A DNA stretch of 64,000 nt from Skeletonema tropicum. Lineage: Eukaryota; Bacillariophyta; Thalassiosirophyceae; Thalassiosirales; Thalassiosiraceae. Below, piece after piece: positions 10,426 through 20,975 of the stretch. A program made the position numbers and the translations under genes. The notes beneath the pieces were generated by a model. It had not been told where the DNA came from and did not search any database. It saw only the letters and a list, made by a program, of their open reading frames with translations. Within the stretch, counting starts at the first letter, position 1. Each line of letters opens with the position of its first letter. The stretch covers positions 1,612,001 through 1,676,000 of the forward strand of contig CM074140.1 of the NCBI GenBank assembly GCA_037178625.1, given 5' to 3'.

Positions 10426-11379
10426 TTACCAGGCACTTTTATCCAACAAACTGTAATCATGCATCAAACGAAAGCGTTCCTGTTCCTGGTACGACGGAAA
10501 CCCCATTGCTAATCGATCAACAGGAGACAATTCAAACCATCCACCAGGATCTCTCTCCAGCACCACCACAGCAGCGTTCTTTGGATTGTAGCTTCGTTCA
10601 AACTCATGAACGCTGTATTGAAACCATCGCATTAGAAATAGTCTCAGAGCCAAGCCATGCGTTACTATACATATTGTCGTAGAATCTTCTTCTTGTTCTT
10701 CAACATCGTCAGTATAATATTCTGCCGAATCTCGTTTCAACGTCCCAATGAAGCCAGACACACGATTATAAACATCAAAGCCAGATTCTCCGCCCTCTGG
10801 AAATCGATAATAAAACCTACCGAAATCAGACCGAGTTGCTTTATTATCTTGCATGGTATGATGAGATTGAAAATTGCCGAACTGCTGTTCCGAAATACGC
10901 GGATCTTCCCGTATACCCAATATTTGATCTGATGGGATCTCATGAAGTATTTCTCGGAGAGTTTGACGTGTTCTTAGATAGGGACTCACATAAAAGAAAA
11001 TGTTGTTGTTTCTCGTGCTTTCAATTATTGTATCGGTATTGGTTTTGATGTTGCTCGGTACGATGTGAGATGCCACCTTCTTCCCAGCAAGTCGAGCTTG
11101 TTCTCTCCCCTTCTTCGTTAATGGTATACGCCAGTCGGCAGTTTCTCCATAGGCTCGCTCGTCAATGTTGCCTAGGCTTTCTCCGTGACGGATTAGGATT
11201 ATCCTGTGAATCCCAGGTAGAGCTCGTTTTGGTGTTGTGGCTCTGCTGCTGCTACTGCTATTGCGAAGCAGCGAACGAACCGCAGCGACCGAGTGGAAGA
11301 AGTGTCGTTGCAATAGCATAGGTGATATACTTAGCGTGTTTTGATGGTGTATTGTAGGAAGTAGTGTAGGCGGTGGCAT
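10426..11379 (-). CDS. histidine phosphatase (phosphoglycerate-mutase-like)
   Basis: Branch-1 histidine phosphatase, 317 aa. IILIRHGESLGNIDE near residue 60 carries the R-H-G phospho-acceptor motif. PLTKKGREQARLAG follows, then FYVSPYLRTRQTL (second Arg), ISEQQFGNFQ with a catalytic acid region, GESGFDVYNRV, and IVTHGLALRLF (second His). All core residues are present, so it should be an active phosphatase or mutase. This E-Q-x-G-N-F-Q arrangement is shared with plant and fungal broad-specificity phosphatases. The N-terminus (LLQRHFFHSVAAVRSLLRNSS) is basic and Ser-rich, fitting a mitochondrial or plastid leader. A mariner-like element ends 5 bp upstream of the ATG, so promoter and 5' UTR must be transposon-derived unless translation starts at a later Met (residue 21). 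Confidence 0.87.
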   Translation of the reverse strand: MPPPTLLPTIHHQNTLSISPMLLQRHFFHSVAAVRSLLRNSSSSSRATTPKRALPGIHRIILIRHGESLGNIDERAYGETADWRIPLTKKGREQARLAGKKVASHIVPSNIKTNTDTIIESTRNNNIFFYVSPYLRTRQTLREILHEIPSDQILGIREDPRISEQQFGNFQSHHTMQDNKATRSDFGRFYYRFPEGGESGFDVYNRVSGFIGTLKRDSAEYYTDDVEEQEEDSTTICIVTHGLALRLFLMRWFQYSVHEFERSYNPKNAAVVVLERDPGGWFELSPVDRLAMGFPSYQEQERFRLMHDYSLLDKSAW

Positions 11380-11384
11380 ACATA

Positions 11385-11437
11385 CTTACTTCGGTGCGGG
11401 ATAAATCGGCTTCCCAAAAAAAAATTTAAAGCTAGGC
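11385..11437 (+). repeat. left terminal inverted repeat of mariner-like element
   Basis: Begins CTTACTTCGGTGCGGG and runs through GATAAATCGGC, an A-run and GCTAGGC. It pairs with the right end at 13732-13787 and is preceded by TA. Confidence 0.8.
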
Positions 11438-11856
11438 GCGCATGTTCACTGTAGGTCACATATTTTCCATACTAACTTAAAAAACATGTATTTTAAACTG
11501 ACGAGGCCTTGAGTGTGGATGAGAACTCCTCCATCAGCACCCGGCACCTCGCTGTACTCACCATGATCGACAGGCCCAATAGGGCCTTCATTGACAGCCC
11601 CAGAGTTGTTGCCGACTCCAAACCAAAGGTACCTTCTGTCAGCGGACTACAGCAGCAGAGCATATTGTGTTGTCGGTTTATGAAATAAAGTTTTTGCCTC
11701 CTTAATTCGCATAACTTTGTGCGTGCAGCGCTGACCGATGAAGTGCCTCTACTTCTGATTACTCCTTCAGAGTTCAGATACACGATGATAATAGATGTGA
11801 TTTCTTCGTAAATCTATATCGATTATTTATTTATTCCTATTTTTCCGTGTATAGAA

Positions 11857-13044
11857 TTATTCGTCATTGGTCGGATACTCAATTGCACTCATGTCTTCAA
11901 AAGCCTTACCAAACTTGTTGTACCTCTCCTTCTCTTCATCGGTGAAGTTGTCGTAGTCTGTGTCATCAACGTCACCTGCAATGATTTGTAGCTCATCAAA
12001 GTCAAGATATTCACTGATGTCGTAATCATCAACATTTGGAAGATCGTACTTTAGCTTCTGCATCTTGTCTATATCGACTCCTTCAATCACCTCGCACACC
12101 TTGACACCGACCACCTTCCGACTTGGAGCTTCCATTGTCGCCAGATTGGGCGTGTAATTTTCATCATCTTCCATCAGTGGCTGGGTTACCTTCCTGACAC
12201 CATAGCTCAGTCCATTCTTCTCCTTAACAAAGTCGTCTCCTCCATTGCACTCAAGGATAGCTGCCGCTATTTGCGTCTGATGGATGAACAACCGAGCGAT
12301 CTTCTCCACTGGATACTGATCCCAACCTTTCTGAAGTAGTTCCCATAGCTTTTCAGTTGGCAAGTAAAGGCCGCGGTTGTTGAGTCCTTGCATAGCAGTG
12401 ACAATCTTTGCGAGAGAGGGGAAGAGGCCAGCATCGCACGCATTTGTAAGAGGACTGTTCGGCGGCTGCACTTTCCATAGCCACCCCCTTTCATCGTTTC
12501 TCTGTTTGATCTCCGTCCGAAGTCCCTTCTCCACGTGTGGTGTTGCATTGTCCCATCCATCTCTGATCACGACTCTTTTTCCAGTCTCCACTTCAATCTT
12601 CTGAGCAAGCTCATGCAACGCCGGCGTGTATTCATTCCGTACCCATTCCGCCAAATTAAACTTCTTCTCTCCACCCTTCTCACTCCGACTTCCACAGATC
12701 TCCCAGTTTTCAAAGTAGTACTCTCCTTTCTTGCGAAGCATATTCTCTGCAATATGTGGATAATTGTACGTCCCATCCTCATTGTACACACGCTTGTACG
12801 AGTCCTTCTGTGCTTTTACCATCCCGCCGCATCGAGTCATCAAGATCTTGTGCCCTGTGCCACCGCTCCTCATGTCATTATTTGTCGGTGCGAAGCCAAC
12901 AACACAAATGACAAGCAACTTATCAGTGTTGTTTTTGTGGTGAATGCGGTGGAAAACAGGAGCACATCCGAAAAATGGAACAACTTTATTGTGCCTCCGG
13001 ATAACCAAGGAATAAAATTCTGATCTGCGGTGAGTTGTCCTGAC
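11857..13044 (-). pseudogene. mariner-like DDE transposase remnant
   Basis: Open frame of about 395 codons with no in-frame ATG in the first 50 codons. It contains VVIRDGWDNATPH (second catalytic Asp in the D-N-A-x-P-H motif) and, 38 residues later, QPPNSPLTNACDAGLFPSLA (third Asp). This spacing and the QPxNSP motif are close to plant-type mariner transposases (DD39D) rather than animal DD34D. The segment expected to hold the first Asp (D-E-K-W-F type) reads SEFYSLVIRRHNK, with no Asp, and a stop lies 10 codons upstream, so the N-terminus is lost. The C-terminal 100 residues are acidic. Probably inactive. Confidence 0.75.
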
Positions 13045-13550
13045 ACATCACGTTTGGTGCCGTTATCCCGCAAACGAGCGTCATGCCATCTCGCCCAACC
13101 ACACGGTTGCTTTTTCTTGCCCCACTCCAACATAGAAATAAGTGGGTGTGGTTTGTTGCTGTATTTTGGGTCCCAACCAGAACATTGTTGGATGACTTGA
13201 TAAGTTGTCAGTAATGAAAAGTTGCTATCGTTTGCAGCAACGGTCGTTGCATCGGCACCAACTGTATTATTTGGAGATGGTAGCCGCTCACCCTGAGGCC
13301 GAATATAATTGTGAGACAGTAGAGATGGTCCTGTTGCAGCATCATCATTAATATTTCCCCGACGACGTGCGGAGGTGACAAGAGGATTACTACTCTGGAT
13401 ACGCCGTGGATGAACGTTTTTTTCAAGGCGGCCGCCAACGGTGAGGTTGATGTCAAATGTTCCATCAGTATGGACACGGGAGACATAGCCAGTCCCCCCT
13501 TCACTATCAGGGCAATTGTATCTCCTCTCCCCTTAGATCGTCAGAAGGGC
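12870..13550 (-). pseudogene. open frame in mariner element with Tudor/chromo-like motif
   Basis: 226-codon open stretch, overlapping the transposase in another frame, with no ATG at its upstream end. It contains EGGTGYVSRVHTDGTFDINL followed by GGRLEKNVHPRRI, the pattern of a small barrel of Tudor/KOW/chromo-like type (G-x-[VI]-x-x-V-x-x-D-G-T-[FY]-D-[VI]). The later part reads GWDPKYSNKPHP and KKQPCGWARWHDARLR. It may be a displaced N-terminal part of the transposon protein. The family reading is an impression only. Confidence 0.4.
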
Positions 13551-13731
13551 GCCGACGGTCACTACGGATGGTATCGATGAAAGAGGCAGCATGTTTCGGC
13601 TGTAGTAACGGTTTGTTGTCATCGTCTTTTTGACAAGTGCAGATTTGAAATTTGAATCAGCCACACTGGAGGTCAAAAACATATTCTAAATAATTTTTTA
13701 TTTTATTAGACAGTTTACGTGTGGAGTACAG

Positions 13732-13787
13732 GCCTAGCTTTCAAAAAAATTTTGGGAGGCCGATTTATCGTGCTCCGAAGGAAGTAG
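13732..13787 (-). repeat. right terminal inverted repeat of mariner-like element
   Basis: The reverse complement starts CTACTTCCTTCGGAGCAC and then GATAAATCGGC, CTCCCAAAA and GAAAGCTAGGC, pairing with 11385-11437. It is followed by TA at 13788. Confidence 0.8.
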
Positions 13788-14025
13788 TACATATAGGAGC
13801 GGAGCGGCTCAGAGCGGCTCGCAGGTGCGGCATTTTAGATTTTTAGCTTGGCATTGCTGGCGCGCAAAAAAGAGAGGTTTCGCGGAATTTTTCAGCTTTG
13901 ATGGCGCCGATAATATAAAGATGTCCGGGGTCCGGCAGGCCATCATAAATGGCCGAGTTTGAAGTGACGCATGAATCAATACCTCTCTAGCTAGTAGAAG
14001 GTGAGCCTTCTATCTCAACGCCGGA

Positions 14026-16383
14026 ATGTTTTTCACTGATGGGCTCCTCAATGCGGTTGTGGATGATGCGCCATTTACGGAAGCCAGTGATGATTTCAAA
14101 AAAGCAACCGTTTTGAGCGGCAACACATCAGACAAAGATGAACTATCAAATGCCATCCATGATAGTAATTTGTCAAATCGGCAGCGACAAAAACTCAAAC
14201 GAAAGTTGAAAAAGCAACATGCGATCAAGCTGAATAGACGGCAAAAGGGATGTAGCATCGATGCTGACACAGCTCAATCTCGTCCATCGCCACCTCCTCG
14301 TCGATCATTACGACTACACCAATTCGTCAGCACCTGTTTTCGATCCGAACTAAACATTGCCGAAAATGGCGTCGGACATTTCATTCAGAATGCACCAAAA
14401 GTTTCTGCACATCATGCCATATTGAACGGAGTAGTTCGCGTCAATGGAATAGTTACCACTGTTGGGAGTAAGACACTGGAATGTGGTGATTTAGTGTCGT
14501 TGGAGATTGATACATCTTCATTGTCTGCATCAACTACAGGGAAGTTAGTATCATGGAAGGGTAGTGAAGATGTTGCCAAGAAACTCGAATATCAACGTAA
14601 TTATGGCGAGAGGAAGGGACGGATGACAACATCATTGGCGTCATCGTCAATTGCTGCTAATGTCGATTCCAGAAAATTTTCTACATTACCCTTTATCCAG
14701 TACTATCGAACAAAGCTTGGACGACGTTGGGTGCCCTCTATACATGAAGTGGCGATTATAAAGCCATTACCCATCACATTGAGAGTGTTGAAAAGCAGCA
14801 AGAGTCTAGAAAATGAGTTGCGTGGGTTTGGTTTTCGACCTTTGAAGGAGAGTGATGTCAATTTCAAACTTTGCCGTAACGCCACCGAAGAAGATGGTGA
14901 TGTAACGCAACAACAATATCAGCAGCAGCAGATGAAACCGATAGATCCTGACATAATGAAAGAATTCATGTCGAATACATGGATAATGAACCAGAAAGAG
15001 AGATCAACAGCCGGGAGAGAGAGCCAACTCGGTGTATTTTTATCTGAGGCAAGAATATCTGGTGAGGTATTGCAACAAGAACTGAATAGCATGATGCCAG
15101 TATCAATCTTAGTTTCAATCCTAACGAAGCAAATGTCGAGAGAGCAGAATGGTGACAGTATATCTAGGACGAGACCATTGCGCTTTTTAGATCTTTGCGC
15201 AGCTCCAGGTTCAAAAACTGTACAGCTCCTAACAGCACTTGATACAATATTGGTTGAAGATCGAAATGAAGAGCAGAAAAGATGCACTGATTTTGTTATT
15301 GTTGCAAACGAATTGAATCCATCGAGAGCAATGCAACTGCGTCAACGTTGTTTCCAACAGTCTGGAAGTAGATCACTGTCGCATTTGCTAGTAACTAATG
15401 TTGATGGTCGTGACTTTGAGAAAGTTGAAGAGGGTAGCTTTGACTTTGTTATCTGTGATGTGCCATGCAGTGGAGATGGCACAATAAGACGATCGCCAGA
15501 TCTACTTTCTAAATGGTCGACGAAGAACGCAGAGAAGAACAAACCCATACAGAAAGGTTTGTTGAAGGTTGCTCTTGAGAGGTTACGACCCGGTGGGACA
15601 TGCCTTTATTCTACCTGCAGCCTTAATCCTATCGAGAACGATAAGGTGGTTGATGAGACTCTTCATGAACTGAATGCTACCAGCAATAATCAATACTCCC
15701 TGCTGGACCTGGAGGGAAACAGTAAAGGAAGTTGCGAGAGTCTTCAAATCTTGCCAGACGCAAGTCATGGCGGCTTTTTCGTTGCGGCAATACGAAGAAA
15801 AGAATTCGAGATAGATGACGAAGCAAGAATCGAAGTGAACCATAATGGACGTAACGTGGAGATGGTGTGGAGGAACAACCGATCGAACAAACCTAGCGTT
15901 GCTTTTGCCACCTCTCCATGCACGAGGAATTTGGCTGTGCATATTACTGAGAGACTTGACCCTCCTTTAAGCTGCGGTGTTCCTGTCATGTACAAAGCTG
16001 AGGATGAAAGCAATCCCATCATTCTGCAAGAGGGTTGTGCTGCTCTGAATGCATTGGGCCCCATTGCACCTCATTCTAGCTATAATGTCGTTCAACTATC
16101 AAAATCACAGTTTCGTGAATGCGCGAGACATGCCGATGGCCGAACTCTTTGCGTTCCGAAGAAGCTATTCACCCACATCAATGAGAATACAACTGCTGTG
16201 ATCATCCGCATCAACGCTGATATCGTGTCAACATCACAAACAGGTTCATTTTTACTTCCTGCCAAAATAATAACACACAAACAAAACATGGATGGTACAA
16301 ACAACGTTGATAATGATGTCATCTATGAAGTTGAAGTTATCGCACGTCCGCAGATACTTGGGCGATCATTCCGTGGTAATTGA
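14026..16383 (+). CDS. S4-domain + NSUN2-like RNA m5C methyltransferase
   Basis: RNA (cytosine-5) methyltransferase, 785 aa, one exon. Residues about 90-155 (RLHQFVSTCFRSEL, then VRVNGIVTTVGSKTLECGD) resemble an S4 RNA-binding fold. The methyltransferase core follows: motif I FLDLCAAPGSKTVQLL near 385, VANELNPSRAMQLRQR near 427, motif IV DVPCSGDGTIRRSPDL near 478 with the release Cys, and motif VI LYSTCSLNPIENDKVV near 527 with the nucleophile Cys. The DVPCSGDGT / YSTCSLNPIE pair is specific to the NSUN2/Trm4 branch, which methylates tRNA. Both Cys are present, so it should be active. The N-terminal 80 residues are Lys/Gln/Arg-rich. The S4-like domain in front of an NSUN2-type core is unusual to my knowledge. 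Confidence 0.9.
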   Translation: MFFTDGLLNAVVDDAPFTEASDDFKKATVLSGNTSDKDELSNAIHDSNLSNRQRQKLKRKLKKQHAIKLNRRQKGCSIDADTAQSRPSPPPRRSLRLHQFVSTCFRSELNIAENGVGHFIQNAPKVSAHHAILNGVVRVNGIVTTVGSKTLECGDLVSLEIDTSSLSASTTGKLVSWKGSEDVAKKLEYQRNYGERKGRMTTSLASSSIAANVDSRKFSTLPFIQYYRTKLGRRWVPSIHEVAIIKPLPITLRVLKSSKSLENELRGFGFRPLKESDVNFKLCRNATEEDGDVTQQQYQQQQMKPIDPDIMKEFMSNTWIMNQKERSTAGRESQLGVFLSEARISGEVLQQELNSMMPVSILVSILTKQMSREQNGDSISRTRPLRFLDLCAAPGSKTVQLLTALDTILVEDRNEEQKRCTDFVIVANELNPSRAMQLRQRCFQQSGSRSLSHLLVTNVDGRDFEKVEEGSFDFVICDVPCSGDGTIRRSPDLLSKWSTKNAEKNKPIQKGLLKVALERLRPGGTCLYSTCSLNPIENDKVVDETLHELNATSNNQYSLLDLEGNSKGSCESLQILPDASHGGFFVAAIRRKEFEIDDEARIEVNHNGRNVEMVWRNNRSNKPSVAFATSPCTRNLAVHITERLDPPLSCGVPVMYKAEDESNPIILQEGCAALNALGPIAPHSSYNVVQLSKSQFRECARHADGRTLCVPKKLFTHINENTTAVIIRINADIVSTSQTGSFLLPAKIITHKQNMDGTNNVDNDVIYEVEVIARPQILGRSFRGN

Positions 16384-16391
16384 AGTGCTTC

Positions 16392-18206
16392 TCAACCAAA
16401 CAACATTTTCACGCACACAACAGCTGCAAATGCCAGTGCTCCTGCGAAAATGAACGTCACACTGATTAATACACATAAGCGAAAGCGCATAGCCAGTCTC
16501 TGATTCTCATGCCGTAACGCACGCAATCGATACTCGTATTCCTCCTCGATCAATCTTTCTCTCTTCATACGCTCATCTCGTAGTGAGATTTTTCGTGCCT
16601 TTGATGATGTCACTGATTTATCTCCATACTTCCACACGCGAGTAGAGTTGGTATTTGTTGCGATTGGTGTACCAGACGACTCCTCATCTTCGTCATACTC
16701 GTATGAGCTAGATTCCTCATCTACTGAAATATCTTCATCGTCATCGCTACAGCTTGCAATCGAGTACAAGGCAGTTGTAAGTGATGACATCTTTGATCGG
16801 CTATGGCCATTAAGATGATATGGAATAGTCAGTTGATTCATCTCCTCCCTCTTTGATGCTTCTTTCAATTTCATCCGCTCTTGCTCGGTCTTTTCAAGAA
16901 AGGCTCGTCCCTGATCGCGATAAGATTTGCTCTCTTCTTCGATTGTGGCTTGCTCATCTTTCCCTGCTACGATTTTGACGAAATTACCAAACCATCCATT
17001 CCTACTTGGCCTTTGATGATGATCATTGTGATCATCTTTTGGGTTGTTGCTGCCGTTTTGGGTTGATATCGCACCATAGCGATCAAAGCTGTTGCTGTCG
17101 TTGATGTCACGAGTAGGTAATAGCACGGATGATTCTTTGTCAACTTTGATCACAGAAGGCATTACCTGCTTCTCAACCTTTTTACCAGCATTCTTTTTCT
17201 TCAGTTGCTGCTGTGCCTTTACTTGCAGATCCATCTTATTCTTTGCTTTATCTGCATCTTTCTCTTCATTCAATCTTTTGCGCTCTTGATAAGGCAACAT
17301 GCGCATTTCGGGCGATGATAACGAAGAATTATCTCCTACTGCCAACAAAGGCAAGGGTGGTGGCATTTGCTGTGAGTTCTTCTTTCCATTGCCATCAATT
17401 TTTTTGTTCTGTGCCGTGTTCCTTACTGCAGCACTAGCCGGCATCTCTCCATCTTCATCAGGGGCCAATCTAAAGATTGCCGAGTCATCATCACCAGTAG
17501 AGCTTATACTGGAACAATTACTTCGTTCACTTGCACCTTTCTTCAACACAACATGATCGACTACTCCTACGCGATCTTCCTCCTCCCCATAAACCTTCAT
17601 TATACTCGCGGGCAAAGTATATTCCGCAGGTGGAGTCTCTTCTCCGGGCAAGTACTTGAATACAAGCGATCCATTATCGTCAGAATCGCCGCTACCTGTT
17701 GATTTTGTGCTACTTAAGAAGCCATGTTTGCCTGCGTCGGCGCTGTAGTATGAGTTGGAAGATGGATTGTACGAATGTTTCGTTTGATGATGCTTGCCAT
17801 CGATAATGTCCTTGGGTGTCGTATGATCTAATGAAGGAGTTTGTGGATGATCACCAGTATTGATTCGATGATGAAGTGGGGGTAAAAAATTGCTATCAGT
17901 GTTGCTGGGGTAAACTACAGGTGACGATGACTGAGAAGATGCCACTTGCCATTGCAACAGCTCATGATGTGAATCTGGTGAAGTACTCTCAATATCGATC
18001 ATATTGCTACTCTCAGGGCTAAGTTTGGCTGCTTCGTTCAGAGCAATTCCAGACTCGATAGTTTGTAACCTCTTCTGCTTCTCTCCTCCCAACGGAGGTG
18101 TCGAAAATGGATTACTGGAAGATGCATCTTTGTGAGTGTATCCCGATTGAGCATCGCGGTTGTTGCTACGGGGTCGTGATGCTACTTGTGAAGTAGTGGA
18201 AGTCAT
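16392..18206 (-). CDS. tail-anchored coiled-coil protein, 604 aa
   Basis: Family not recognised. The frame is open from 18404, but the first ATG is at 18206, giving 604 aa. Residues 1-430 are Ser/Asp/Pro-rich and probably disordered. Charged helices follow (RLNEEKDADKAKNKMDLQ; KTEQERMKLKEASKREEMNQ), then acidic DEDISVDEESSSYEYDEDEE. A predicted coiled coil (LRDERMKRERLIEEEYEYRL) leads into one hydrophobic segment at the very end (CVLISVTFIFAGALAFAAVV). A single C-terminal membrane segment after a coiled coil fits a tail-anchored protein such as a tether or SNARE-like adaptor, but no family motif supports a function. It is convergent with the NSUN-like gene, 8 bp stop to stop. Confidence 0.7.
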   Translation of the reverse strand: MTSTTSQVASRPRSNNRDAQSGYTHKDASSSNPFSTPPLGGEKQKRLQTIESGIALNEAAKLSPESSNMIDIESTSPDSHHELLQWQVASSQSSSPVVYPSNTDSNFLPPLHHRINTGDHPQTPSLDHTTPKDIIDGKHHQTKHSYNPSSNSYYSADAGKHGFLSSTKSTGSGDSDDNGSLVFKYLPGEETPPAEYTLPASIMKVYGEEEDRVGVVDHVVLKKGASERSNCSSISSTGDDDSAIFRLAPDEDGEMPASAAVRNTAQNKKIDGNGKKNSQQMPPPLPLLAVGDNSSLSSPEMRMLPYQERKRLNEEKDADKAKNKMDLQVKAQQQLKKKNAGKKVEKQVMPSVIKVDKESSVLLPTRDINDSNSFDRYGAISTQNGSNNPKDDHNDHHQRPSRNGWFGNFVKIVAGKDEQATIEEESKSYRDQGRAFLEKTEQERMKLKEASKREEMNQLTIPYHLNGHSRSKMSSLTTALYSIASCSDDDEDISVDEESSSYEYDEDEESSGTPIATNTNSTRVWKYGDKSVTSSKARKISLRDERMKRERLIEEEYEYRLRALRHENQRLAMRFRLCVLISVTFIFAGALAFAAVVCVKMLFG

Positions 18207-18877
18207 CAGATGCTTTGGTTGACAAGATATACTTATATTCTTTGAGAATGACCACTGGTTGGCTGTGAAATAGTCGTCGGCACGTCTCTGAGAAGTTGCG
18301 TATGCTGAGGCTAATTTGAAACCTTTCTCTATAATCGTAGCACGTTCACCAAGAAAGCACGTCGTCTTATGATGTGCTTGAGATAAATTACTTGAACGGC
18401 TCACAGATAGCTTGGTGTGTATCTGATGTGGTGGCTAGTGGCGCTGCACAGCTTTTAAGTGATCATCCACCAACCTCATGACTCATGACTCATGACCATG
18501 GTGCTGCTTGCAAAACTCAAACAACACTCGGAGTTGGAATTTGCGCGAAGCCTGAGCAGATGACTCGGCACTGAATGTGAGACTGGAAAGATACGGTATC
18601 GGTAGTACGTACTTAGTAAGTTTGATTACCAGTATTGTGCCTAGCTTAGGTACCTCACTAAAAAAGCTCAAAAAATTAAATGCGGATTAACTCCGATTGA
18701 TGTTGTGCATTATGAAGTTGTTGTGAAGTTGGAAGTTGGCGTGGCCTTGCGAAAAAGCAGCGACCAGTGTTCACTCTTGCTCTGCTAGTGGTTGCTGTGT
18801 TGAGATCAGACATAGTTAGATAGCGGCCTGTTGGGGATAGAGTTGTGGCGACACACAAAAAAGCGCAGCTTTCAAAA
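18207..18877. promoter_or_regulatory. divergent intergenic region
   Basis: 671 bp between the start codons of the tail-anchored protein (minus) and the DUF6824 protein (plus). It has a short tandem CTCATGA repeat near 18475-18493. The part up to 18404 is open in the upstream gene's frame but lacks an ATG. No other gene is seen. Confidence 0.45.
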
Positions 18878-20975
18878 ATGCCAAGAGCCAAGGGCGGATC
18901 TATTAAACCACCCATAGTACACGTCAACCCAGGGGATGGTGGCCTCATCTCCGAACTCAATGAAAATGATGTCCTCTCCGGTCGTGGTGGCCGCATCAAC
19001 AACCATCCTGGGAACATCACCTTCCGAACAGTGGTGGAAGATTACAAACGTGAATACCTCGATCCGAGAACGCGTAAATTGGAAAAGGCACATGTTGCAG
19101 CAAGGCTTGTGGCGCAAATTCGATCGGCTAATCCTCCAGGGAGATTTTTGAAGGAGGATTCGGACAATAAGGGCAAATATGTGGAGATTGGGGATCAGAA
19201 GGCTTGGAAAAGTGAGTGTAATTTATGATTGTGTGTTCATAATAATTATTATGACATGAGTTGTGTTCTTTGTTTTATTGTGTTTGTTAATAATTGCATG
19301 TCATTACTCGTTTGACGAGAGTGCACTATATGATTCCTATCTGTCTTATAACACTACTGATCTCACTAACAAATCAACACTCCTAATATGACATTCAACA
19401 GAGGCTGGTCAAGCATTACGCGAAGATGCCCCAGATGTTAGAAAAGTACTCGATGAAGAAATTAAAGAAGTCGGTCCTATGAATCACAATCCATACTCTT
19501 CTCCTCCTCAGCAGCAGCAGCGACAACAACATCATCATGTGCAATATCGACCCCCTCCTCCTGTATCTATCCCGTCGGGTATTCCTCCTTCTGTTACGTA
19601 TTCGCCTACTCATCAGCATCAACTACCTCCTCCTGAGCAGCAACATCGTCGTCCTGATCCACCCGAATCTGAGGGTGTAACTGGATATCGTCAGCCTCCT
19701 CTCAACTATTATGGCACTGATGGACCTCCCGGAAGAGCTGGAGGAGGAGGAGGAGGGCCACAGCCCCATCATCCTTCTCCGCATCAACAGTATTCACAAG
19801 GTGGACCTGGGATGCACACAGCTGTCCCACCTAATAGTTATCATCAACCTCCTCCACCTTCACATCATCACCATCAGGGGCAACCGTCGCCTCCTTCCAG
19901 TTACTACGGACACCCTTCACCTCCTCAATATCAACATCATCAACCACCACAGAATCAACAACACTTTCATCAGCCCGTACCTCAACCTCAATTCCGCCAA
20001 GCGAGCAATCAATATAATGCAGCTCAGAGCAGTCCACCTCATTCGCAGCATCATCAACAACAACATCATGATCCAAAGCGAAAGAAATCAGCATTCACGG
20101 AAAAGATTCCTGATCCTACCAAAGTAGTACATTCAGCAATGGATACTGTCTCGAGAATGGCACATACTGTCTCGAGAATGGCACATAATGAGCGACTTCC
20201 GAGCAAGGATTCATTACTGCCATTCAATTCCACTACAACTGACTTTACCATGTCAGATGTTAGCTCCTTCACTGCCTCAAATCTTACGAAAAGTAGTAGT
20301 ACTAATCCCGATGAGATATTCCAAGGAGCCGTGAAACGTGAACCCAACTACACCAGGACTGATAGTGGCAACTCGAGAGAAGCGAGTTTTAATATGAGCG
20401 ATCTTTCACTTGGCTTATCGTTGGGACGGACTCGAAGTTTCCCCGATCTCATGCTAAGCACTGGTGATATCAACTTGTTACCCGCCCTTCCAGATGAAAG
20501 TGGTGGTGATTCAGACGATGTATTGCCCCAGAGAACATCTAGTGGTCGAATCCTACGTCCTATGCCTCTGACACATGCTCGTCAGAGCTCATCTGGATCT
20601 GGGTCCAACGAAAGCATGGCATCATTAACACTTAAAGGGTTCCATCCCGTTCGAGGTCGGACAAATACGCAAAACACGACAGGTGCCATAAGCGGACTGA
20701 ACGATGCCATGTCAATAATGTCAATCGATTCACACAAAATGTCAATGAAGAGTGATAACTCAAGCTGGATGGAGAATTTGAAAAGTATGCAGAGCATTCA
20801 TAGTGATAGTAGGAATGCGCATCTACTTCATGATGATACAGGGAGTGTTCGTTCGTTGTTGAGTGATATTTCAAATGATTTGAATGCTTTGGATTTGGCC
20901 GAGCCGCTGCTGCCACCCTATCCAGTGGATCAATCTTACGATAGCGAGTATTTGGTTCGTCGGCCTGACCCGTGA
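18878..20975 (+). CDS. DUF6824-domain protein, two exons
   Basis: Probable nuclear regulator of the large diatom DUF6824 family, 635 aa. Exon 1 is 18878-19211 and exon 2 is 19402-20975. The intron is GTGAGT..CAG and the phase-1 join gives a Lys codon. The domain spans residues about 28-135: NDVLSGRGGRINNHPGN, then YKREYLDPRTRKLEKAHVAA, GRFLKED, then after the splice KAGQALREDAPDV. The rest is low complexity: Pro/Gln/His-rich (residues 150-330, HH and PP runs), then Ser/Thr/Asp-rich with SLGLSLGRTRSFPDL. Proteins with this N-terminal domain and a disordered tail are very abundant in diatoms. The molecular role is not established, and DNA binding is only suspected. The only ATG that fits upstream of the domain is at 18878. 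Confidence 0.88.

Larger units (their letters stand above)
11385..13787 (-). mobile_element. degenerate plant-type mariner-like transposon
   Basis: About 2.4-kb element bounded by long imperfect terminal inverted repeats (11385-11437 and 13732-13787), with TA dinucleotides directly outside (11383-11384 and 13788-13789), the mariner target. The TIRs share TTCGG, then GATAAATCGGC, CCCAAAA and AAAGCTAGGC. Inside is a minus-strand transposase remnant with the DNAxPH and QPPNSP...CDAGLF motifs. The element is broken by stops and frame changes, so it is probably not autonomous. It sits between the histidine phosphatase start codon and the NSUN-like gene. Confidence 0.8.

Noticed and set aside
11493..11783. 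Minus-strand frame of 96 codons inside the mariner element
   Set aside because: No similarity to transposase. It lies downstream of the transposase stop, and random open sequence is likelier.
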